Origin: CAXXOK01 sp964640955
Lineage (GTDB): Bacteria; Bacillota; Clostridia; Christensenellales; Aristaeellaceae
NCBI GenBank assembly: GCA_964640955.1
Contig: CAZXJI010000003.1
Location: forward strand, 1-64,000
DNA: 64,000 bases
Direction: 5' to 3'
The notes under the pieces are model-generated. The model did no database searches and was not told the origin of the DNA. It saw nothing but the letters and a program-made list of their open reading frames with translations. The translations under genes and the position numbers were made by a program. Shown here piece after piece: positions 58,078 through 64,000 of the stretch. Each line of letters begins with the position of its first letter. Position 1 is the stretch's first letter.

Positions 58078-59167
58078 CTTTCTTTGTTGAGAGTGGAAGC
58101 GCTATTCTTGCCTTCTCCCGTATGGAGCGGTGCGTGGCGACCACCATTTCGTAGGCCTTCAGGCCGTCCCACCCGGTCACCAGCGGCTTTTCCCTGCCCC
58201 GGATGCACTCGGCGAAGTTCTCGATCAGCGCCATGAAGCCGCCGAACTCCTCGTCGAAGATCAGGGTGTTGGGAAACACGGGGTTCCAGACCTTGCTGGG
58301 TCCCTCCTCGCTGTCGTTCAGGATCAGCGTGTGCTGATCCTCCACCGCGATCCAGCTTTTTTCGCCGTAGACCTCCACGCGCTCCCACGGTTTGAGGCTC
58401 AGGGCCGTGGACGAGGTGAACACGCTGCCCACCGCGCCCGAGGCGAACTCCAGGTTGATGCAGGCGTTGTCGAAATCGTAATGGCGCTTGTTGAAGCCGT
58501 AATGGTGCGTGGCCACGGCCGTCACCGCTTCCACGTCCCCCATCAGGAAGCGCGCCAGGTCGAACAGGTGGATGGTGCCCCCCTCCAGGATATCCACGTA
58601 ATCGTAACCCAGGTTGAACTTGCCGATAAACGCGGCCGGGCGGGGCGGGAGCATCTTTTTGGCGCGGTAATAGGGCGGAGAGTAGCGCTTGTTGGAGACG
58701 GTCATCAGCGTCAGGCCGCGTTCGTCCGCCATTTTGCACATTTCCGCGGCCTGGTCCAGGTCCCGGGTGATCGGCTTTTCGACCAGCACGTGGATGCCGC
58801 GCTCAAAGCACGCCGCCGCAAACTCGAAGTGCTTGTCGTCCGGCCCCAGCACCAGCGCGCCGTCCGGCCTGGCCTCGTCGAGCATCGTCCGGTAGTCGGG
58901 GTACCACCGGGTGCGGTAGGCGGCCTCCACCTTTCGTCCCTGCTGCGGGTTGCGCACCGAAACGCCGACCAGCTCGATGGGCTCCCAGATGGTTTTGAGC
59001 CGCATGATGGCGGGAATGTGCTTGCTCTGCGCCACGCCGCCGCAGCCGATGACGGCCAGCTTCACCGGTTTTTTCGAAGCCCGCTGCCCGTCGTAGCCGA
59101 TGCCGTACACGTCGGCTTCGTCGAACATTTTGTGGATCGGGCTGTGCGCGTACACGTCTTCCAGCAT
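58058..59167 (-). CDS. Gfo/Idh/MocA-family sugar oxidoreductase
   Basis: 369 residues. After about 35 extra residues comes the Rossmann motif Ile-Gly-Cys-Gly-Gly-Val-Ala, and the family's Glu-Lys-Pro is in Leu-Val-Glu-Lys-Pro-Ile-Thr near residue 133. The C-terminal part has the usual substrate beta-sheet. It oxidises or epimerises a sugar or inositol with NAD(P). ATG 59167 follows AAAGGAGAG; the longer frame overlaps the permease gene. It sits between the importer and the GntR gene, so it may be the first enzyme acting on the imported sugar. Confidence 0.92.
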   Translation of the reverse strand: MLEDVYAHSPIHKMFDEADVYGIGYDGQRASKKPVKLAVIGCGGVAQSKHIPAIMRLKTIWEPIELVGVSVRNPQQGRKVEAAYRTRWYPDYRTMLDEARPDGALVLGPDDKHFEFAAACFERGIHVLVEKPITRDLDQAAEMCKMADERGLTLMTVSNKRYSPPYYRAKKMLPPRPAAFIGKFNLGYDYVDILEGGTIHLFDLARFLMGDVEAVTAVATHHYGFNKRHYDFDNACINLEFASGAVGSVFTSSTALSLKPWERVEVYGEKSWIAVEDQHTLILNDSEEGPSKVWNPVFPNTLIFDEEFGGFMALIENFAECIRGREKPLVTGWDGLKAYEMVVATHRSIREKARIALPLSTKKDGIHHV

Positions 59168-59181
59168 TTCCGCTCTCTCCT

Positions 59182-60177
59182 TTAGTCCATGGCGTTGAGC
59201 GTGCGCAGCCAGCGCAGGCGCAGCAGGCCCGCCCCGTGCTGTATCACGAGCGCCGCCAGGATGATGGCGCCTTTCAGAAGGTAAATCTGGCTGTCCATCA
59301 GGCCCAGGGTCGCCAGTCCGTTCGTCAGCAGGCACATGAACAGCAGGCCGCAGAGCATCTTGGCAAACGAACCCTCGCCCCCGGAGAGCTTGTTGCCGCC
59401 GATGACCACCGCCACGATGGCGTTCATCTCCATATTATACCCGATCATCGCCACCGCGCTGCCCAGCCGGGAAAGGTCCACCAGGGAGGCGATGCCGGTC
59501 AGGAGTCCCGCCAGCGTGAAAATGCAGAACTTGATGCGGCGGGTATTGACGCCCGTCAGCTCGGCGGCCCGTTCGTTTTCCCCGATGGCCTTCGTGTAGC
59601 GCCCGAACTTGGTTTGCGACAGCAAAAACCAGCCGGCGGCCACGCACAGGACGATGATGACGAACGTGATGTTGAAGAAGTTCGCCGCGAAGGGCCGGTA
59701 AATGGTCTGAAGCACGGCGGAGGAAACCGGGATGGACTTGGAGCCGGTGATGCCCAGCGCCAGCCCGCGCGCCCAGATCATGCAGGCCAGCGTGATGATG
59801 ACCGCGTTGATCCTGCCGTAGGAGATCAACGCGGCGTTCATGGCCGCGATCAGGGTAGCCACGCAGACGCAGGCGGCCATCCCCAGCCAGATATTGCCCG
59901 TCTCGCGCATGATCACGCCGGTCAGGCAGGCTGTAAGCACGATCAGCGAGCCGGAAGACAGGTCGATGTTGCCGGAGATCACCACGAACGTCATGCCGAC
60001 CGATACGATGATCAGCGCCGCGTTCTGCTGGATGATGTTATTGATGTTCGCGATGGAAAGAAAGCTTTCGTTGAGGGACAGGAAGCAGGCGGTCAGCAGC
60101 ACGGAGAGCAGCAGGATGGTCCATACGTCCATATGCTTGACCAGCGATTTGAGGAATGACTTGGTTCGATTCGTCAT
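59182..60177 (-). CDS. ABC sugar permease, RbsC type (1)
   Basis: 331 residues with about ten hydrophobic segments. The motifs Gly-Asn-Ile-Asp-Leu-Ser-Ser-Gly-Ser and Gly-Gly-Asn-Lys-Leu-Ser-Gly-Gly-Glu-Gly are typical of BPD_transp_2 permeases of ribose/xylose importers. It pairs with the next permease as a heterodimer. Confidence 0.93.
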   Translation of the reverse strand: MTNRTKSFLKSLVKHMDVWTILLLSVLLTACFLSLNESFLSIANINNIIQQNAALIIVSVGMTFVVISGNIDLSSGSLIVLTACLTGVIMRETGNIWLGMAACVCVATLIAAMNAALISYGRINAVIITLACMIWARGLALGITGSKSIPVSSAVLQTIYRPFAANFFNITFVIIVLCVAAGWFLLSQTKFGRYTKAIGENERAAELTGVNTRRIKFCIFTLAGLLTGIASLVDLSRLGSAVAMIGYNMEMNAIVAVVIGGNKLSGGEGSFAKMLCGLLFMCLLTNGLATLGLMDSQIYLLKGAIILAALVIQHGAGLLRLRWLRTLNAMD

Positions 60178-60190
60178 CTTTCATTCCTCC

Positions 60191-61174
60191 TCAGGCGCCC
60201 TGGCGCTGCGTAAAGCGGTTGAACAGCACGGCCAGCAGGATGAACAGCCCCGTAACGCAATCCTTGAAGTTCGCGTCCACCCCGTAGAGCGTCATGAAAT
60301 TGGCGATCATGGATACGATCAGCGCGCCCACCAGCGTTTTGAGCACGCTGCCCTCCCCGCCCTTGAGGGACATGCCGCCCAGCACCACGGCCGTTACGGC
60401 GTCGAACTCGTACCCGCTGCCCACGGACGGGTTGACCATGCCCAGCCGGCAGGCGGCGATGACCCCGGCGATGCCGGCCGCAATGCCGCTGATGGTGTAG
60501 CACAGCAGTTTGACACGCACGTTGTTGAAGCCGCACAGCGCCGAGGCGCGGGGGTTGCCGCCCACCGCGTACACCTGGCGCCCGAAGCTGGTCCTGTGCA
60601 GCAGGAAGTAGGCGACGGCGTACAGGATGATGATGACGAAGAAAAGCGTGGGCAGTTCCAGAAACGGCTTGCCGGTGTTGATGTACTTCGTCACGGGATT
60701 CTTGACATAAATCCAGGAATTGTATTTTTCAATGATAACGAGCGCAATTCCTCTAATCAGCAGCTGAGAGCCCAGCGTTACGATGACGCAGTTGATGCGG
60801 AGCCGCTCGATGATCAGGCCGCTCATCGTGCCGGTTACGGCGCAGGCGGCCACGGCCACGAGCATCGCCACCCACACGTTCACATTGTCCTGCAGCAGCA
60901 CGGCCAGAAGCACCGCGCTCAGGAACATGTTGGAGCCGGCGGACAGGTCCATGCCCCCGATGAGGAAAACGCAGCTCATGCCGATGGAGAGCACGGCGAC
61001 GATGGACACCTGCTTGACGATGTTCATCAGGTTGTTATGGGAATAGAACTGCGGGGAAAGAATGGAGAACAGCACGAACAGCAGAATGGCGACCAGGGCG
61101 ATGCCCAGCCATTCCACCATGTCCATGGCGCGCTCGCGGCGCAGCGCCCGCGTGTCGACCCGCATCGTGGTCAT
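60191..61174 (-). CDS. ABC sugar permease, RbsC type (2)
   Basis: 327 residues, about ten hydrophobic segments, with Gly-Gly-Met-Asp-Leu-Ser-Ala-Gly-Ser and Gly-Gly-Met-Ser-Leu-Lys-Gly-Gly-Glu-Gly. Its ATG overlaps the ATPase TGA (ATGA at 61171-61174), so they are co-translated. Confidence 0.93.
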   Translation of the reverse strand: MTTMRVDTRALRRERAMDMVEWLGIALVAILLFVLFSILSPQFYSHNNLMNIVKQVSIVAVLSIGMSCVFLIGGMDLSAGSNMFLSAVLLAVLLQDNVNVWVAMLVAVAACAVTGTMSGLIIERLRINCVIVTLGSQLLIRGIALVIIEKYNSWIYVKNPVTKYINTGKPFLELPTLFFVIIILYAVAYFLLHRTSFGRQVYAVGGNPRASALCGFNNVRVKLLCYTISGIAAGIAGVIAACRLGMVNPSVGSGYEFDAVTAVVLGGMSLKGGEGSVLKTLVGALIVSMIANFMTLYGVDANFKDCVTGLFILLAVLFNRFTQRQGA

Positions 61175-62688
61175 GCGCTCACCTTCTTTCCCGTTTTGCC
61201 CTGAATCAGGCGCATGAGCGTTTCGTCGTCCGTGCGGCCTTCGAGCACCCTGTGGATGCGGCCGTCCACCATAACGAAAATCCGGTCCGACAGTTGGAGA
61301 ATCTCCGTGGTATCGGTGGAGATGACCACAATCGCCTTACCCTGGTCGGCCAGTTCCTCCAGGATGCGGTAAAGCTCGGTTTTGGCGCCCACGTCCACGC
61401 CCCGCGTAGGTTCGATGAACACCAGCACGTCCAGGCTCTTGAGCAGCCAGCGCGAAACGATGATCTTCTGCTGGTTGCCGCCGGAAAGGTATTTGACCTT
61501 CGTTTTCAGGGAGCGCATTTTAATGGCCAGCTTGTTCACCAGCCGCCGGTCCTCCGTGACGATCCGCTTGTAATTGAGCAGCGGGCAGAAGCGGGCCCGC
61601 CGGAAACGGTTCAGCGTCGGCAGCGCGATGTTGTCCTGGCAGCTCAGCTCCGGGAAAAGCCCTTCCTCTTTGCGGTTTTCCGTTAAAAGGCCGATCCCCA
61701 GCTTTACGGCGTCGGCAGGCTTGCCGATGCGCGCCTTTGCGCCGCGCACCAGAATTTCGCCGCCGTCCCTGCGCTGGGCGCTGTAAACGATCCGCCACAG
61801 CACGTCCTGACCGGCGCCCAGCAGCCCGGTGAAGCCCGTGATCTCGCCGGGGTAAATATCGCAGGAAACGTGGTCTACCTGATTGCGCAAATAAACATCC
61901 TTCAGCTCAAGGATGGGATTTTCGTGTGCTTTGCCACCCAGCGAAGCCCGGTGGAAGGAGTTGAACGTATCGCCCAGCATATACTCGATAATCTGCAGCT
62001 CGTCCACCTCGTCCATGCGGACGTTGGCGGTCACGCAGCCGTTCATCAGCACGGTGCCGCAGTCGCAGTACTTTTTCACCTCGCCCAAACGGTGGGAAAT
62101 AAAGACGATGCAGATGCCCTGCTCTTTCAGCCTGCCCAGGGTGCGGAACAGCCGCGCCGTATCCTCGTTGGTCAGGGCCGCCGTGGGCTCGTCCAGAATC
62201 AGGATGCTGGGGTGCAGCGAGATGGCCTTGGCGATCTCGATCAGCTGCTGCTTGGCCAGCGGAAAAACCTCGACGTTCTGATCCACGTCAATGTTGTCTA
62301 TGCCCAGATCGCGCAGGTATTTGACGGCAAGCTCGCTCATCCGGCGGTTGTTGAGCTTGACGCCGTTGACAAGCTCGCGGCCCAGGAAGATGTTCTCGGC
62401 CACCGTAAGGTTGTTGAGCAGGCTCAGTTCCTGGTACACGATGCCGATGCCCAGCTTCGCGCTGTCCGCGGGGCAGGTGATCCTGACCTCCTTGCCGTGC
62501 ATGAAAATTTGCCCCTCGTCGGCCGTATAGTTGCCGTTGAGGATCTTCATCAGGGTGGACTTGCCCGCGCCGTTCTGGCCGATGATCGAATGGATCTCCC
62601 CGGCGTAAAGGCTGAGGCTCACGTTGCTGAGCGCCTGCACGCCGGTGAAACGTTTGGAGATGCCGCGCATCTCAAGCACCAGACCCAT
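61171..62688 (-). CDS. ABC sugar ATPase, RbsA type (two nucleotide-binding domains)
   Basis: 505 residues. The first domain has Walker A Gly-Gln-Asn-Gly-Ala-Gly-Lys-Ser-Thr near 38-46 and Walker B Leu-Ile-Leu-Asp-Glu-Pro-Thr. The second has the usual degenerate Walker A, Gly-Leu-Leu-Gly-Ala-Gly-Gln, then Ser-Gly-Gly-Asn-Gln-Gln-Lys. The second Walker B reads Phe-Ile-Glu-Pro-Thr, with Ile in place of the family's usual Asp (RbsA-type Asp-Glu-Pro-Thr). This is the only ABC ATPase in the window. The gene is in the canonical place between binding protein and permeases. Confidence 0.94.
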   Translation of the reverse strand: MGLVLEMRGISKRFTGVQALSNVSLSLYAGEIHSIIGQNGAGKSTLMKILNGNYTADEGQIFMHGKEVRITCPADSAKLGIGIVYQELSLLNNLTVAENIFLGRELVNGVKLNNRRMSELAVKYLRDLGIDNIDVDQNVEVFPLAKQQLIEIAKAISLHPSILILDEPTAALTNEDTARLFRTLGRLKEQGICIVFISHRLGEVKKYCDCGTVLMNGCVTANVRMDEVDELQIIEYMLGDTFNSFHRASLGGKAHENPILELKDVYLRNQVDHVSCDIYPGEITGFTGLLGAGQDVLWRIVYSAQRRDGGEILVRGAKARIGKPADAVKLGIGLLTENRKEEGLFPELSCQDNIALPTLNRFRRARFCPLLNYKRIVTEDRRLVNKLAIKMRSLKTKVKYLSGGNQQKIIVSRWLLKSLDVLVFIEPTRGVDVGAKTELYRILEELADQGKAIVVISTDTTEILQLSDRIFVMVDGRIHRVLEGRTDDETLMRLIQGKTGKKVSA

Positions 62689-62720
62689 ACCGTTTCCTCC
62701 TCGTGTGCGTTTTTCCGCAG

Positions 62721-62763
62721 GCGGGGACGGAAGCGCGGGTCGGCCCGCGCCCCCGTCCCCCGC
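62721..62763 (-). other. Two-tier GC hairpin between binding-protein and ATPase genes
   Basis: An inner stem GCGCGGG/CCCGCGC (62733-62739 and 62744-62750) sits on an outer stem GCGGGGACGG/CCGTCCCCCGC. No T tract follows on the minus strand. It matches the position of hairpins after the other binding-protein genes. Confidence 0.7.
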
Positions 62764-62769
62764 GGCCGT

Positions 62770-63801
62770 TTATTTGGCCAGGTAGGAATTGATGATATCG
62801 GTCAGGGATTCGTCAAACGGGAAGGTGTCGATGCTGTTTTCCATGTCGTTGGCCATCTGCAGCATCGCGGCCGCGTTGTCCTTGGTAACGATGATGCCGG
62901 GCAGGATGTAATCGCCCTGGGTGGCAAAATCGTAAGCGCCGGTCATCACCTCGTAGGGGATGAGCACCTTGTAGTAGCCGGTGTACTGGGAGGCCAGCAT
63001 GTAGGTGCAGTCCATGTCCCCGTCGATGATCGCCTGAATGGCGTCGGAAGCGCCGTCGATGGAGCAGATCAGGATCTGGTCGGCGCGGCCGTCGTTGATG
63101 ATCACCTGCGCGGCGGGGTAGGTAACGCCGTCGGACAGGCCGTAGAGCAGGTTGATTTCGTCGCCGTAGGTGGTCAGGTAGTTTTCCATGATGGTCACGG
63201 CCTGCGTGCCGTCCCAGTTGGTGGCTTCCTGCGCGAGGATGGTCACGCCGTTCTCGTTCATGACTTCGGCAAAGCCGCCGGTACGACCTTCGTTGAGGCC
63301 CTGGCCGAGGTTGCCCGTAAGCATGACGACTTTCTTGTCGGTCAACTCGCCGCCCTGCGCCTTGAGCAGCTCGACGGCGTACTCGCCGACCTCGCGGGAC
63401 ATGGCCCACTCGTCAAACCCGATGGTTCCCTCGCTCATGCCCGGCTCGGACCAGCTGTGCTGCACCACGACTTTCACGCCTTTTTCCTTGGCTTTTTCAA
63501 AGGCGTTGGCAAACGCGGTCACGTCCAGGGTGTTGATGGAGATGATGTCGCACTTGTCCAGGAACTGCTCGAAGACTTCCACCTGGTGGGCCACGTCGTC
63601 GTCGCCGGAACCGACGAGGAGTTCGAAGCCGTACTTCGCGGCGGCCGCCTTCGCGCCCTCGACTTCGCCGAGGTGGAAGGGATGGGTAAGGTTCTGCTGG
63701 ATCAGGCCGACGACGACCTGACCGTCGGCGTTTTCCGCCACCGCGCCGAACGCGACCAGGCAGAGCATAAGGGACAGGAGGATCGCAACGGTTTTCTTCA
63801 T
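62770..63801 (-). CDS. ABC sugar-binding protein, RbsB type
   Basis: 343 residues. Signal peptide 1-23 ending Gly-Ala-Val-Ala, with a cysteine at 14 that does not form a lipobox. The mature protein is a two-lobed ribose-type binding protein, with Gly-Leu-Ile-Gln-Gln-Asn-Leu-Thr-His-Pro-Phe near 33-43. AAAGGGG lies 7 bases before the ATG. It heads the sugar-acid importer operon. Confidence 0.93.
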   Translation of the reverse strand: MKKTVAILLSLMLCLVAFGAVAENADGQVVVGLIQQNLTHPFHLGEVEGAKAAAAKYGFELLVGSGDDDVAHQVEVFEQFLDKCDIISINTLDVTAFANAFEKAKEKGVKVVVQHSWSEPGMSEGTIGFDEWAMSREVGEYAVELLKAQGGELTDKKVVMLTGNLGQGLNEGRTGGFAEVMNENGVTILAQEATNWDGTQAVTIMENYLTTYGDEINLLYGLSDGVTYPAAQVIINDGRADQILICSIDGASDAIQAIIDGDMDCTYMLASQYTGYYKVLIPYEVMTGAYDFATQGDYILPGIIVTKDNAAAMLQMANDMENSIDTFPFDESLTDIINSYLAK

Positions 63802-63823
63802 AAGTTTACCCCTTTCATATTGT

Positions 63824-63846
63824 TATGCGGCGAACGCTGCCGCATA
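63824..63846 (-). other. Hairpin upstream of the RbsB-type gene
   Basis: TATGCGGC (63824-63831) and GCCGCATA (63839-63846) form an 8-bp stem directly after the stop of the upstream partial gene. It may be an attenuator or a weak terminator; no T tract is seen. Confidence 0.45.
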
Positions 63847-63847
63847 G

Positions 63848-64000
63848 TTACGAGTCGTATTCGGCCCAGATCACGCACGGGCCGCTGTTCATGCCTTCGA
63901 AAAGCCAGGGCGACACGGTCATGCGCGCGATGCCGTCGAGCCTTTCGGAAAGCTTCATCTCCTCGACGATGATGAACCGGTCCGTTTTCGCGGCGGAGAA
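63848..64000 (-). CDS. Unidentified protein, last 50 residues
   Basis: An open frame enters from the right edge and ends with TAA at 63848-63850. The visible C-terminus reads Trp-Leu-Phe-Glu-Gly then Cys-Val-Ile-Trp-Ala-Glu-Tyr-Asp-Ser. I do not recognise the family. It lies 46 bases upstream of the binding-protein gene on the same strand, so it may be part of the same operon. Confidence 0.55.
   Translation of the reverse strand, partial: FSAAKTDRFIIVEEMKLSERLDGIARMTVSPWLFEGMNSGPCVIWAEYDS

Noticed and set aside
61870..63972. 700-codon plus-strand open frame
   Set aside because: It is antisense to the ABC ATPase and binding-protein genes; no ribosome site or domain was seen.

Overview
The window is a GC-rich, gene-dense stretch of a draft or metagenome-assembled genome; it contains a run of ten Ns (46892-46901) inside low-complexity G/C tracts. 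Gene content points to an anaerobic Gram-positive gut-type Clostridia, possibly Christensenellales-like (inference). The evidence is YesM/YesN-type two-component systems, LplABC-type ABC importers, strong AAGGAGG ribosome sites with GTG and TTG starts, a glycyl radical enzyme with its activase, and an anaerobic sulfatase maturase. Nearly everything serves uptake and cleavage of complex, probably plant- or mucin-derived glycans. No rRNA, tRNA, CRISPR array, phage or transposase was recognised.

Layout. (1) 1-4208, plus strand: the 3' end of a GH127 beta-L-arabinofuranosidase and two unassigned glycosidase-like proteins, followed by an AT-richer nitroreductase. (2) 5119-20820, minus strand: one long arabinofuranoside operon. 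In transcription order it has a secreted GH51-like enzyme, a YesN regulator, a YesM kinase, a binding protein, two permeases, GH43, GH51, an atypical glycyl radical enzyme, its activase and a TIM-barrel isomerase. (3) 20969-22110: a two-gene chromate/sulfate-type transporter. (4) 22422-33936, plus strand: a sulfated-glycan locus with an anaerobic sulfatase maturase, two LacI regulators, three Cys-type sulfatases without signal peptides and an ABC importer. (5) 33947-38729, minus strand: two tandem paralogues that each fuse a Rossmann NAD(P)-binding domain to a glycosidase-like (alpha/alpha)6 domain. (6) 39024-46514: a MATE exporter, an orphan YesN-type regulator, a small flavin-binding protein and a second Lpl-type importer. 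(7) 46515-47038: assembly gap. (8) 47039-53274: a TIGR00300/archaeal-type ornithine cyclodeaminase relative, GH2, an AraC regulator and GH31. (9) 53519-63801, minus strand: a sugar-acid operon with an RbsABC-type importer, Gfo/Idh/MocA oxidoreductase, GntR regulator, enolase-superfamily dehydratase, KDG-kinase-like, class II aldolase and KDPG-aldolase-VOC fusion. The last 150 coding bases belong to an unidentified gene.

How it fits together. Oligosaccharides appear to be imported and then trimmed inside the cell by signal-less GH43, GH51, GH2, GH31 and sulfatases. The freed sugars or sugar acids are then isomerised, dehydrated or split. The strongest candidates for undescribed biology are the duplicated Rossmann-glycosidase fusion, the glycyl radical enzyme with an Ala-Cys-Trp-Glu active site inside an arabinofuranosidase operon, and the paired loss of catalytic residues in the KDG-kinase-like and KDPG-aldolase-like proteins. 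A further candidate is a recurring design in which each of the four binding-protein genes is followed by strong GC hairpins; the most elaborate is a six-hairpin array at 28891-29100.
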